A stretch of 64,000 nucleotides of DNA from Streptomyces filamentosus (GCF_014654895.1 NZ_BNBE01000001.1:3370501-3434500); one strand, 5' to 3'. Shown: positions 53,221-61,639, numbered from the stretch's first letter. Made by a program: numbers and translations. Notes: a model not told the origin generated them from the sequence alone.

Positions 53221-55752
53221 CTACTCGGCCTTGATGGCGGTGAGCATGTTCAGCCGTGCGGCGCTGCGGGCCGGCCAGAGCGAGGCCAGGACGCCGACCA
53301 GGGCGGCGAGGACCAGGAAGATCCCGACCCGGTCCCACGGCACGACCAGGCCGTAGCCCGGGAGGCTCGCCTCGAAGGTCTTGCCGATGGCCCAGGCGAG
53401 GAAGGTGCCGAGGCCGATGCCGACGACCGCGCCGAAGACCGAGATGACGACGGCCTCCAGGCGGACCATGCGCTTCACCCGGCGGCGGTCGAGACCGATC
53501 GCCCGGATCATGCCGATCTCCTGCTGCCGCTCGAAGACGGACATCGCGAGGGTGTTGACGACGCCGAGGACGGCGATGATCAGGGCCATCGCGAGCAGGC
53601 CGTACATGATGTTCAGGAGCAGGTTGATCTGCCCGCCGAACTCGTCACGGATGTCCTTCTGGTCCATGACGGTGATCGCCGGGTTGTCGCCCATGGCCTT
53701 GATCAGCGCCTGCTCGTGGGCGTCGCCGGGACCGCCCTCGGTGGAGACGAAGATCTGCGGGATGTACTTCTCCGGGTCGTGCGCGTCGAGGATCTTCGTG
53801 TCGACGAGGACGGGGGAGAGGAACTCGCTGTCCTTGTAGACCGCGCCGACGGTCAGCGTGCCCTTCTTCTTGTCGAGGTACTCGACGGGCACGGAGTCGC
53901 CGACCTTCAGGCCGCGCTTCTCGGCGGTCTTGTCGGCGACGGCGATCCGGCCCTGGCCGAGGGTGGCCAGCGAGCCGTTCACGACCTCGACCTTGAGGAC
54001 CTTCTCGATGGCGCCGGGGGTGACGCCGGACGCGGAGACGTACGTGCCCTTGATGTCGAGGGCGCCGGCCTGCTGCGGGGAGACCGCGGTGACGCCCGGG
54101 GCCTTCTCCAGGGCCTTGAGGGCCTCGTCCGACAGGCCGCCGCCGCTGGCCATGGTGACCATGTAGTCGGCCTTGATCTGGTCGACGGTCATCTTGTCGA
54201 GGGCCTGGCCGGCGCTGACGCCGATCACGGTGAGGCCGGTGACCAGGGTGAGGCCGATGGCGAGCGCGGAGGCGGTGGCGCCGGTGCGGCGCGGGTTGCG
54301 GACCGCGTTGAGGCCGGCGAGCTTGCCGGAGATCCCGAAGACCTTCACGAAGAAGGGGCGGATCAGGGCGATCACGGGCCGGGACAGGAAGGGGATGAGG
54401 ATGATGATGCCGATGAGGGTGGCGAAGGCGCCGCCCGCGATGGTCATCCGGCCCTCGTCGCCGCCCGCGTTCGCGCCGAGCACGATGAGGACCGCGCCGA
54501 TGGCGGTGATCGCGGCGCCGATCGCGTTCCGCACGACGAGCGACTTGGCGTTCGGGGTGGCGTGGACGCTGTTCATCGCGGCGACCGGCGGGATCTTCGC
54601 GGCCCGGCGGCCGGGCAGCCAGGCGGCCAGCATGGTGATGACGACGCCGACGCCGAAGGCGGCGAGGACCGGGGTGGTGCCGAGGACCAGGTCGCCGTCC
54701 GGGACCTTCATGTCGAAGGCGGCCATGCCGGAGCGCAGGCCCACGGCGAGCCCGATGCCGAGCAGGTAGCCGACGGCGGAGGCCACGACGCCGACGATGC
54801 CGGCCTCGGCCAGGACGGAGCGGGTGATCTGCCTGCGCGAGGCGCCGACCGCGCGCATCAGGGCCAGTTCCTTGGTGCGCTGGGCGACCAGCATGGTGAA
54901 GGTGTTGGAGATCAGGAAGACGCCGACGAAGAGGGCGATGCCGGCGAAGCCGAGGAGCGTCTGGTTGAGGGCGCCGAGGCCGGACTCGATCTGCCGGGCC
55001 TGCTCGTCGGCGAGGTCCTGGCCGGTCTGGGCGGTGGCGGCCTTCGGGACGACCTTCAGGACCTCGTCGCGGAGCTTCTCGTCGTCGGCGCCGGGGGCGG
55101 CCGAGACGTTCAGGTCGGAGTAGTAGCCGGGCTTCAGGTACAGCTGCTGGGCGACCGGGGCGTCGAAGACGACGAGGCTGCCGCCGGCGTTGACGGCGCC
55201 GTCCTCGGTGGTGAAGACGCCGGAGAGGGCGTACTCCTTCACCGGGCCGTTGGTGGCGACGCGGACGGTGTCGCCGACCTTGTAGCCGCCCTTGTCGGCG
55301 GTGGCCTTGTCGAGGGCGATCTGGCCGGCCGCGGTGGGGCCGTCGCCGGAGGTGAAGGAGAGGGCCGGGTCCTTGCCGTCGGGGCCGGGGGCGAAGTTGA
55401 CGCCCTTGTTGGACCAGCCGGAGCCGATCAGCTTGCCCTTGGCGTCCGGCACGCCGGCGAAGCCGTCGACGCGGGGCTGGACGCCGGTGACGCCGTCGAG
55501 CTTCGCGACCTTGTCGACGGTGGCCTGGGAGAGGCCCGGGTTCTTGGCGGCCTCCTCGGGGTCCGGCCGGAGGCTGACGGCGACGGCCACGTCGTCGTAG
55601 CTCTTCGCGGACTGGCCGCGGAAGGCCTGGGAGAGGGTGTCGGTGAAGACGAGGGTGCCGGACACGAAGGCCACGCCGAGCATCACGGCGAGCACGGTCA
55701 TCAGCAGCCGCGCCTTGTGCGCGAGGACGTTGCGCAGGGCGGTACGGAACAT
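53221..55752 (-). CDS. FtsX-like ABC transporter permease (duplicated MacB-type)
   Basis: 843 aa. Same architecture as the permease at 13097: first TM (LLMTVLAVMLGVAFVSGTLVF), large extracytoplasmic domain, FtsX motif TKELALMRAVGASRRQI with three TMs, second core (LNAVRNPRRTGATASALAIG), second external domain, then QQEIGMIRAIGLDRRRV with three TMs. It pairs with the ATPase gene 60 bp upstream. The external domains differ from those of the paralogue, so the substrates probably differ. The AGGA before ATG 55752 is about 10 nt away. Confidence 0.93.
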   Translation of the reverse strand: MFRTALRNVLAHKARLLMTVLAVMLGVAFVSGTLVFTDTLSQAFRGQSAKSYDDVAVAVSLRPDPEEAAKNPGLSQATVDKVAKLDGVTGVQPRVDGFAGVPDAKGKLIGSGWSNKGVNFAPGPDGKDPALSFTSGDGPTAAGQIALDKATADKGGYKVGDTVRVATNGPVKEYALSGVFTTEDGAVNAGGSLVVFDAPVAQQLYLKPGYYSDLNVSAAPGADDEKLRDEVLKVVPKAATAQTGQDLADEQARQIESGLGALNQTLLGFAGIALFVGVFLISNTFTMLVAQRTKELALMRAVGASRRQITRSVLAEAGIVGVVASAVGYLLGIGLAVGLRSGMAAFDMKVPDGDLVLGTTPVLAAFGVGVVITMLAAWLPGRRAAKIPPVAAMNSVHATPNAKSLVVRNAIGAAITAIGAVLIVLGANAGGDEGRMTIAGGAFATLIGIIILIPFLSRPVIALIRPFFVKVFGISGKLAGLNAVRNPRRTGATASALAIGLTLVTGLTVIGVSAGQALDKMTVDQIKADYMVTMASGGGLSDEALKALEKAPGVTAVSPQQAGALDIKGTYVSASGVTPGAIEKVLKVEVVNGSLATLGQGRIAVADKTAEKRGLKVGDSVPVEYLDKKKGTLTVGAVYKDSEFLSPVLVDTKILDAHDPEKYIPQIFVSTEGGPGDAHEQALIKAMGDNPAITVMDQKDIRDEFGGQINLLLNIMYGLLAMALIIAVLGVVNTLAMSVFERQQEIGMIRAIGLDRRRVKRMVRLEAVVISVFGAVVGIGLGTFLAWAIGKTFEASLPGYGLVVPWDRVGIFLVLAALVGVLASLWPARSAARLNMLTAIKAE

Positions 55753-55812
55753 GGGTGGGGTCCTGGGGGTCCGGGTGGCGGGGGATCGGGTACGAGGGGC
55801 GCGCGGGGCGCG

Positions 55813-56583
55813 TCAGCTCGTACGGCCCTTGGTGTCGAAGGCCTTCATCCGGTCGAGCACGCCGTCCGCCGTGGGGCGGAGCATCTCGTCGACGATCCGG
55901 CCGTCGGCCAGGAAGATCACGCGGTCCGCGTAGGAGGCGGCGACCGGGTCGTGGGTGACCATGACGACGGTCTGGCCGAGCTCGCGGACGGAGTTCCGGA
56001 GGAAGCCGAGGACCTCGGCGCCGGAGCGGGAGTCCAGGTTTCCGGTGGGCTCGTCGCCGAAGATGATCTCCGGCCGGGAGGCGAGGGCGCGGGCGACGGC
56101 GACGCGCTGCTGCTGGCCGCCGGAGAGCTCGGTGGGGCGGTGCTTGAGGCGGCCGGAGAGGCCGAGCATGTCGATGACCTTCTGGACCCACGCCTGGTCG
56201 GCCCTGCGGCCGGTGATGTCCATGGGGAGCGTGATGTTCTCCATGGCGGTGAGGGTCGGCAGCAGGTTGAACGCCTGGAAGATGAAGCCGATCTTGTCCC
56301 GCCGGAGCTGGGTGAGCTGCTTGTCCTTGAGGGCGGACAGCTCGGTGTCGCCGATCCGGACGGAGCCGGAGGAGAAGGAGTCGAGGCCGGCGACGCAGTG
56401 CATGAGCGTCGACTTGCCGGAGCCGGAGGGGCCCATGATCGCGGTGAACTCGCCCTGGCGGAAGTCCACGCTGACCCGGTCGAGCGCGACCACCTGGGTC
56501 TCGCCCTGGCCGTAGACCTTCGTGAGCTCCGTGGCGCGGGCGGCCACCGCGGTGGCGCGGGGCACGGTGGGGGTGGTGGTCAC
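55813..56583 (-). CDS. ABC transporter ATP-binding protein, MacB/LolD type
   Basis: 256 aa. Walker A GPSGSGKST, Q-loop FIFQAFNLLPTL, signature LSGGQQQR, Walker B IIFGDEPTGNLDSR, H-loop VTHDP. It partners the FtsX-like permease next door. Very similar to the ATPase at 12282-13100 along the whole chain (both contain SASYADRV-type and GRIVDEM endings). GTG 56583 is chosen because AGGAG stands just upstream; the longer frame lacks a site. Confidence 0.93.
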   Translation of the reverse strand: MTTTPTVPRATAVAARATELTKVYGQGETQVVALDRVSVDFRQGEFTAIMGPSGSGKSTLMHCVAGLDSFSSGSVRIGDTELSALKDKQLTQLRRDKIGFIFQAFNLLPTLTAMENITLPMDITGRRADQAWVQKVIDMLGLSGRLKHRPTELSGGQQQRVAVARALASRPEIIFGDEPTGNLDSRSGAEVLGFLRNSVRELGQTVVMVTHDPVAASYADRVIFLADGRIVDEMLRPTADGVLDRMKAFDTKGRTS

Positions 56584-56973
56584 GAGGGGACTCCTGTCAC
56601 GACGGTCGGATCGGATGAGCGGGAACCCGGTGTCCCGGGAACCACTCCATCGTTTCGAACGTTCGTGTCCGGGGCGTCCGTCCACGTGCCCGTTCCGGGG
56701 GCCCTCTCGGGTCGGACCGCGGAGCCCCGGCCTCCTCCTCTGGTATGACGGCGACCCCGAGGACGGACGTGACACACCTGCGGCGAGATCTGGTCAATCC
56801 GGGGGGTGAAGCTTTGCGCCCGCGATCCCGGTCACAGTTCGCGAAAACCGCCCCGACCTGCACTGACGCACCCTCAGACGTCAATAAAATAAGACAACAT
56901 CAGGCACTCGTTCCGCTGAACGAGCGAAGGGCCCCCGATAGGCTCGTGTGCCGACGCGGAGGTTCGCGGCAAC
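56584..56973. promoter_or_regulatory. Divergent region, ABC operon / bldA promoter
   Basis: 390 bp without a protein gene. A symmetrical TTCGAACG-type element lies near 56655. The stretch 56880-56905 is unusually A+T-rich. TAGGCT at 56939-56944 is a likely -10 for bldA, placing the start about 25 nt before the mature tRNA. A clear -35 is not seen. Confidence 0.45.
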
Positions 56974-57059
56974 GCCCGGATGGTGGAATTGCAGACACGG
57001 CGAGCTTAAACCTCGCTGGCCTTCGGGCCGTACCGGTTCAAGTCCGGTTCCGGGCACCA
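56974..57059 (+). tRNA. bldA: tRNA-Leu(UAA), bldA
   Basis: 86 nt including an encoded CCA. Acceptor arms GCCCGGA and TCCGGGC, anticodon stem GCGAG/CTCGC with loop CTTAAAC giving anticodon TAA, a long variable arm (TGGCCTTCGGGCCG) as in tRNA-Leu, and T-loop GGTTCAAGTCC. It reads UUA, the rarest codon in Streptomyces; loss of this tRNA (bldA mutants) blocks aerial growth and antibiotic formation because key regulators contain TTA. The place in the eno region also fits bldA as I remember it. Confidence 0.95.
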
Positions 57060-57124
57060 CCCGGGCCCCAGGAGACGCCTGCGGCCCGGCGAACGGCCCC
57101 TTCCCCCCCCCATCCTCCCCTCCT

Positions 57125-57188
57125 CCGCGCCAGGGGTCCCCCTCCCCGCGCCAGGGGCCCCCTCCCTCCGGGCCAGGGGCCCCCTTCC
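57125..57188. repeat. Three tandem 21-22 bp C-rich repeats after bldA
   Basis: CCGCGCCAGGGG followed by a CCCCCTCC-like run occurs at 57125, 57146 and (with CCGGGCCAGGGG) 57168. It is preceded by a run of nine or ten C near 57102. Each copy can pair (GGGG with CCCC), so it may act as a tRNA transcript terminator. Confidence 0.7.
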
Positions 57189-57307
57189 CCGCCGGGGACC
57201 GGCGGGTGGCATGGCCGCCGCCGGCCGGGGAAGATCGAAAACTGTCGCAAAAGATCCTCCCCGAGCACTAGAGAGTTTCTTTTGCCTACGCATTACCCTT
57301 GACGCAA

Positions 57308-57324
57308 GGCCGCGCAGTGCGGCC
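57308..57324 (+). promoter_or_regulatory. Hairpin in the leader of the BI-1 gene
   Basis: GGCCGC-GCAGT-GCGGCC, perfect 6-bp stem, ending 17 bp before the ATG and just before its GGAGGAG ribosome binding site; it could influence translation. Confidence 0.4.
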
Positions 57325-57341
57325 CTCCATGGAGGAGTGAG

Positions 57342-58247
57342 ATGAGGAGCAGCAACCCGGTCTTCTCGCGACGGGGGTTCAGCCGCGACAACGGCTCCGC
57401 GGGCTTCAACGCGCAGCAGCCGCAGGCCGGGGGCCCCGCCGTCGGAACGAACCCCTACGCGACCGGTAACCCGTACGCCGAGGGCGCGACGGCCAACCCG
57501 TACGCCACCAACCCCTACGCGCCGCAGGACGTCCAGACGGGCTTCCCGCAGCAGGCGCGCGGCAACGTGATGACGATCGACGACGTCGTGAGCCGTACGG
57601 CCATGACGCTCGGCACGGTCGTGCTCACCGCCGTCCTGTCCTGGCTGCTGCTGCCGGTCGACCCGGCGAACCTCGGCAAGTCGTACGGCATCGCCATCGG
57701 CGCCGCCCTCGTCGCCCTGGTCCTGTCGCTGGTGCAGTCCTTCAAGCGCAAGCCGTCGCCGGCGCTGATCCTGGGCTACGCGGCCTTCGAGGGCGTCTTC
57801 CTCGGAGTGATCTCGGCCGCCGTCTCGACGTACATCGCCGACGGCGTGGTCATCCAGGCGGTCCTGGGCACGATGGCGGTCTTCGCCGGTGTGCTCACCG
57901 CCTACAAGATGGGCTGGATCCGGGTCAACCGCCGCTTCACCGGCTTCGTGATGGCCGCGGCCATGGGCTTCATGCTGCTCATGGTGGTCAACCTGCTGTT
58001 CGCCGTCTTCGGCGGCGGTGACGGCCTCGGCTTCCGCAGCGGCGGCCTCGGCATCCTGTTCGGCGTCATCGGCATCATCCTGGGCGCCTGCTTCCTGGCC
58101 CTCGACTTCAAGCAGGTCGAGGACGGCATCACCTACGGTGCTCCGCGCGAGGAGGCGTGGCTGGCCGCCTTCGGTCTGACCATGACCCTGGTGTGGATCT
58201 ACCTGGAGATGCTGCGTCTGCTGTCGATCCTCCAGGGCGACGACTGA
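57342..58247 (+). CDS. Bax inhibitor-1/YccA-family membrane protein
   Basis: 301 aa. The first 80 residues are cytosolic and rich in NPYAT/NPYAP repeats (TNPYATGNPYAEG and similar). From residue about 83 seven TM helices follow, with the BI-1 pattern (MTIDDVVSRTAMTLGTVVL, YAAFEGVFLGVISAAVSTYI, and the last acidic helix FLALDFKQVEDG with two Asp that in BsYetJ gate calcium leak). Function in actinobacteria is not established; calcium or pH-linked leak is inferred from homologues. Strong GGAGGAG site. Confidence 0.9.
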   Translation: MRSSNPVFSRRGFSRDNGSAGFNAQQPQAGGPAVGTNPYATGNPYAEGATANPYATNPYAPQDVQTGFPQQARGNVMTIDDVVSRTAMTLGTVVLTAVLSWLLLPVDPANLGKSYGIAIGAALVALVLSLVQSFKRKPSPALILGYAAFEGVFLGVISAAVSTYIADGVVIQAVLGTMAVFAGVLTAYKMGWIRVNRRFTGFVMAAAMGFMLLMVVNLLFAVFGGGDGLGFRSGGLGILFGVIGIILGACFLALDFKQVEDGITYGAPREEAWLAAFGLTMTLVWIYLEMLRLLSILQGDD

Positions 58248-58268
58248 CGCACCCCGTGAACTCGGGGG

Positions 58269-58306
58269 AGGGGCCCGTCCGGCACAGCCGGGCGGGCCCC
58301 TTCTCG
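58269..58306. terminator. Terminator after the BI-1 gene
   Basis: AGGGGCCCG/CGGGCCCCT perfect stem with an inner CCGG/CCGG pair, followed by TCTCGTT, 21 bp after the stop; also faces the convergent TetR gene. Confidence 0.8.
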
Positions 58307-58353
58307 TTCCCCGGAGCCGTGCGCGGGGCCCGGCGCGGTCCGGAGGGCGCGGC

Positions 58354-58917
58354 CTATCGCGCGGCGGCGGCGTCCAGGAGGACCCGGGCGGCCGCGCGGG
58401 CCTGGGCGGCGGGCTCGGGGGAGCCGGTGATGCCGGCGACCGCCATGGCGCCGTTGGCGAGCAGCGCGAGCTGGTCGGCGAGCTCCCGGGGGGCGCCCAG
58501 GGCGTCGGTCTGCTCGGCGAGGTAGGCCCGGACGGCCTCCTTGTGCTCGCGGGCGATCGCGGCGACGGACGGGGTGACCCCGCCGAGCTCCCCGAAGGCG
58601 TTGATGAAGGCGCAGCCGCGGAAGCCGGGCTCGGCGAACCAGGCGCCGAGCCAGTCGTAGACCGCCAGGACGCGCTCGTACGGCCCCCGGGCGGCCTCGG
58701 CGCCGTGGGCGGCGATCGCGCCCCTGACGGCCTCGTCCCGGCGCCTCAGGACGGCTTCCACGAGCAGCTCCTTGGACGGGAAGACCTGGTACAGCCGCTT
58801 CAGCGAGACGCCGGAGGCGGCGCGGATGGCGTCCATCCCGACGGCCTGCACCCCGCGTTCGTCGAAGAGCCGCTCCGCGGTGTCGAGCACCTTCAGGCCG
58901 GCGGTTTCCGCATCCAT
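58354..58917 (-). CDS. TetR-family regulator of the divergent hydrolase
   Basis: 187 aa. N-terminal HTH: KVLDTAERLFDERGVQAVGMDAI, then AASGVSLKRLYQVFPSKEEL-like helix pair. The C-terminal part resembles the LmrA/YxaF-type TetR group (AWFAEPGFRGCAFINAFGELG). ATG 58917 is preceded by AAGGGGTG at 8-9 nt; GTG 58923 is too close to this site. Two palindromes of similar sequence lie between this gene and the hydrolase, so it probably represses both. Inducer unknown. Confidence 0.9.
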   Translation of the reverse strand: MDAETAGLKVLDTAERLFDERGVQAVGMDAIRAASGVSLKRLYQVFPSKELLVEAVLRRRDEAVRGAIAAHGAEAARGPYERVLAVYDWLGAWFAEPGFRGCAFINAFGELGGVTPSVAAIAREHKEAVRAYLAEQTDALGAPRELADQLALLANGAMAVAGITGSPEPAAQARAAARVLLDAAAAR

Positions 58918-58936
58918 CGCCACTCACCCCTTGCGT

Positions 58937-58954
58937 GGAGAACCAACGTTCTCC
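58937..58954. promoter_or_regulatory. TetR operator 1
   Basis: GGAGAAC-CAAC-GTTCTCC, perfect 7-bp arms, 20 bp before the TetR start. Shares arms with operator 2; centres are 35 bp apart. A TACTCT -10-like box (58954-58959) facing the hydrolase lies between the two. Confidence 0.8.
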
Positions 58955-58970
58955 TACTCTACAGGGCATC

Positions 58971-58990
58971 GGGAGAACGATCGTTCTCCC
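58971..58990. promoter_or_regulatory. TetR operator 2
   Basis: GGGAGAACGATCGTTCTCCC, a perfect 20-bp palindrome, 30 bp before the hydrolase start and close to its expected transcription start. Confidence 0.85.
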
Positions 58991-59019
58991 GACCGGAGAC
59001 CGGAAACGGGGAGTCAGCC

Positions 59020-59892
59020 ATGTCCAGCTTCGCCCTGCGCGCCCGCACCGCCACCGTCGACGGACTCGACGTCTTCTACCGGGAGGCCGGCGACCCGGCC
59101 AACCCCACCCTCGTCCTGCTGCACGGCTTCCCGTCCAGCTCGCACATGTACCGGGGCCTCATCGCCGAGCTCGCCGACAGCTACCACCTCGTCGCCCCCG
59201 ACCACATCGGCTTCGGCGCCTCCGCCGCCCCCGCCGTCGAGGACTTCGCGTACGGCTTCGAGAAGCTCACCGAGATCACCCTCGGCCTCCTCGACCGGCT
59301 CGGCGTCGAGCGCTTCGCCCTCTACATCCAGGACTACGGCGCCCCCATCGGCCTGCGGATCGCCTCCCGGCACCCCGAGCGCGTCACCGCGCTCGTCACC
59401 CAGAGCGGCAACGCCTACCTGGAGGGCTTCACGCCCTTCTGGGACGTCCTCTTCGCCCACGCCCGGGACCGGGCCGCCCACGAGCCGGCGGTGCGCGAGC
59501 TGCTCACCGCAGAGGCCACCCGCTGGCAGTACACCCACGGCGTCCCCGCCGACCGGCTCGACCGGATCTCCCCCGAGACCTGGACCCTCGACCAGGCGGG
59601 ACTCGACCGGCCCGGCAACAAGGAGATCCAGCTCCAGCTCTTCTGGGACTACCAGTTCAACCTCGACGGCTACCCGGCCTTCCAGGAGTACTTCCGCACC
59701 CACCGGCCGCCGCTGCTCGCCGTCTGGGGACGCAACGACGAGATCTTCGGCCCGGCCGGCGCCGAGGCATTCGCCCGGGACCTGCCCGACGCGGAGATCC
59801 ACCTGCTCGACGCCGGACACTTCGCCCTGGAGACCCACGGCGAGGAGATCGCGGCACTCGTCCGCGACTTCCTCGGACGCCACGCGAAGTGA
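59020..59892 (+). CDS. Alpha/beta hydrolase (epoxide hydrolase/haloalkane dehalogenase-like)
   Basis: 290 aa. Oxyanion segment LLHGFPSSSHMYRG; nucleophile elbow IQDYGAPIGLRIA, with Asp as nucleophile, as in epoxide hydrolases and haloalkane dehalogenases, not Ser; acid region AVWGRNDEIF; catalytic His in DAGHFALETH. The lid (about 140-220) has WQYTHGVP and WDYQFNLDGYPAFQEYF. Likely detoxifies a small epoxide, halide or ester whose presence relieves the divergent TetR repressor. GGGGAG site before ATG 59020. Confidence 0.9.
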   Translation: MSSFALRARTATVDGLDVFYREAGDPANPTLVLLHGFPSSSHMYRGLIAELADSYHLVAPDHIGFGASAAPAVEDFAYGFEKLTEITLGLLDRLGVERFALYIQDYGAPIGLRIASRHPERVTALVTQSGNAYLEGFTPFWDVLFAHARDRAAHEPAVRELLTAEATRWQYTHGVPADRLDRISPETWTLDQAGLDRPGNKEIQLQLFWDYQFNLDGYPAFQEYFRTHRPPLLAVWGRNDEIFGPAGAEAFARDLPDAEIHLLDAGHFALETHGEEIAALVRDFLGRHAK

Positions 59893-59954
59893 CGGGCCGG
59901 GACGGCCGGACCGGGGCGGGGGACGGGGGTCTCCGCCCCGGTAGGGTCGGCCGG

Positions 59955-60284
59955 GTGCTGGATACGACTGAACTGACCGCCGCCGTGGAACGCCTCGCCG
60001 ACCGGCTGCGGGCCGCCCCGCAGAGCCGGCTCCAGCGGGGCGCGGCGGCGGAGGGCCTGGCGCTGGCCCGGGAGCTGGCCCTCCGGGCGCAGCGGATCGA
60101 GGAGCCGGGCCGGGAGCCGCGGCTCGTCCCCGACGCGGGCGTCTTCACCGTCGCCGACCAGGTCGCCGTGACCGGCACCGACCTGGCCGAGGCACTGCGA
60201 ACGGCCCCGTCCCCCTCCCGCGAGCGGGAGCTGGACGAGGCCGTGCGGCTGGTGCGGGAGGCGCTGGAGCGGTCGGGCCTGTAG
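59955..60284 (+). CDS. Small conserved-looking protein of unknown function
   Basis: 109 aa, mostly helical: TTELTAAVERLADRLRAAP, QRGAAAEGLALARELALRAQRIEEPG, then a short VFTVADQVAVTGTDLAEAL segment and a C-terminal helix. No motif recognised. TAGGGT lies 7 nt before the GTG with no ribosome binding site, so it is probably leaderless with its own promoter. Confidence 0.7.
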   Translation: MLDTTELTAAVERLADRLRAAPQSRLQRGAAAEGLALARELALRAQRIEEPGREPRLVPDAGVFTVADQVAVTGTDLAEALRTAPSPSRERELDEAVRLVREALERSGL

Positions 60285-60303
60285 CGGCCGGGCCCGTGGC
60301 GCG

Positions 60304-61140
60304 TCAGAGGGACGCGATGACGCGGTCCGCGAGGATGTAGACGTTCTCCTCGTCGGAGTCGCCGTAGGAGAAGGTCAGGGCGAAGGCACCGGAGACGCCG
60401 GAGCCGCCGAGGAGCACCGGGGCGTGACCGGCGCGCAGGGCGTCCGCCAGCCGCTCCGCGGTCTCGCGGTGGCCGGGGGTCATGCAGAGCGTGGTGCCGT
60501 CGGCGAAGACGTACACGTCCAGGGTGCCGAGCGGGCCGGGGCGGACGTCCGTCAGGGCCGTCGCCGTGTCCGCCAGCTCCTCCAGGCGCGCCACCGTGCG
60601 CTCGTGGTCGGTGACCACCGGCGTCTGCACCGGCACGAAGTCCGGGTGCGAGGGGTGGCGGCGGCGGGCGGCGGCCAGCTCGGCGGAGTCCTCCGGGTAC
60701 TCGGGGAAGTCGTCCAGCGGGTCGAGCACGCCGTCCAGGGCGGCCGCCTCGGCCTCCATGGCCTCCAGCGCCATCGCCTCCAGGCCCACGAAGTCCGTCT
60801 GGCGCGGGACGAAGAGACCACCGGCCTCCTCGCCGCCCGCACCGCCCAGGAGGGCGGAGGGCGCGTCGGCCGCGTCCCGGGCCTCCTGCGCGGCCCAGAA
60901 GGCCCGCGCCTCGGCGAGCTCGCGCTCGCGCTCCTCGGCCAGTGCCTCGGCGACCGCGGCCCGTATCTCGGCGGGGGGCGTGGCACGGGCCGCGGGGACC
61001 GTCGCGCCGTGACCGCCGGCGAGCTCGGTGCGCAGGGCGGTGACCTCCTTGCGGAGACCCCGCACGTGGTGCAGGGCAGCGGCGCCCACGGCCGTGGCAG
61101 CGGCGGTGGTCAGCAGCAGGGCAAGAGACATGGCGCTCAC
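60304..61140 (-). CDS. Membrane-anchored protein of unknown function
   Basis: 278 aa. One N-terminal TM (about 4-23, MSLALLLTTAAATAVGAAAL), a coiled coil with an acidic stretch (EALAEERERELAEARAFWAAQ), an Ala/Glu-rich middle and a C-terminal globular part with beta strands (LGTLDVYVFADGTTLCMTPGHRETAERLADAL, FALTFSYGDSDEENVYILADRVIASL) that may be a small sensory or roadblock-like fold. GTG 61140 has GGGAG 7 nt upstream. It is convergent with the preceding gene (20 bp apart). No known family to me. Confidence 0.7.
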   Translation of the reverse strand: MSAMSLALLLTTAAATAVGAAALHHVRGLRKEVTALRTELAGGHGATVPAARATPPAEIRAAVAEALAEERERELAEARAFWAAQEARDAADAPSALLGGAGGEEAGGLFVPRQTDFVGLEAMALEAMEAEAAALDGVLDPLDDFPEYPEDSAELAAARRRHPSHPDFVPVQTPVVTDHERTVARLEELADTATALTDVRPGPLGTLDVYVFADGTTLCMTPGHRETAERLADALRAGHAPVLLGGSGVSGAFALTFSYGDSDEENVYILADRVIASL

Positions 61141-61289
61141 TGACGTACTCCCGATTCGAGTCGATCCCCCGACTTCCTACATCAGCTTGTCGTGGGGCGG
61201 GGCGGCCTGTCAGTGCATTACGTCACGAATTGGACAGGTATTTCGGTCGGGCGTTTAGTCCCGGAACCGCTCTGACCTGGGAAAACGAA

Positions 61290-61322
61290 CTCCCCCGGGA
61301 TGTATGTCACATCCTGGGGGAG
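61290..61322. promoter_or_regulatory. 14-bp inverted repeat in a gene-free stretch
   Basis: CTCCCCCGGGATGT-ATGTC-ACATCCTGGGGGAG, 13 Watson-Crick pairs and one G-T. It lies in the 483-bp gap between the 60304 gene and the repeat array. It may be a terminator or an operator. Confidence 0.55.
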
Positions 61323-61400
61323 ATTCGGTCACGGCTTGGACGCGGGGTGGTTGACGCGTTCGGCGCGTGGAGAGCGGGGCGCGGAAGCGGGCCTTGGAAC

Positions 61401-61639
61401 CGACCCCCACCCTCCGCTGCGGCTCAGCTCAGCCGCTCGTTTTTTCGGTCGCGCTGGGCTTCGCCTCCGCTGCGGGCAGGTGCCGCCCTCGTTCCTCGGG
61501 CGACCCCCACCCTCCGCTGCGGCTCAGCTCAGCCGCTCGTTTCTTCGGTCGCGCTGCGCTTCGCCTCCGCTGCGGGCAGGTGCCGCCCTCGTTCCTCGGG
61601 CGACCCCCACCCTCCGCTGCGGCTCAGCTCAGCCGCTCG
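61401..61639. repeat. 100-bp tandem repeat overlapping the thiolase 3' end
   Basis: Unit length is exactly 100 bp: copies at 61401-61500 and 61501-61600 differ at two noticed positions (runs TTTTTT/TTTCTT and GGGCTT/GCGCTT), and the first 39 bp of a third copy at 61601-61639 include the last codons and stop of the thiolase gene. So the array seems to have grown by duplicating the gene end and its 3' flank; two extra 'gene ends' lie downstream. No ORF of note. Confidence 0.92.

Noticed and set aside
56974..57341. Integration site of a mobile element at the tRNA gene
   Set aside because: No integrase, no repeated tRNA 3' end nearby, and normal core genes on both sides.
61401..61639. CRISPR array
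   Set aside because: Repeats are 100 bp and contiguous, with no spacers; they derive from the thiolase gene end.
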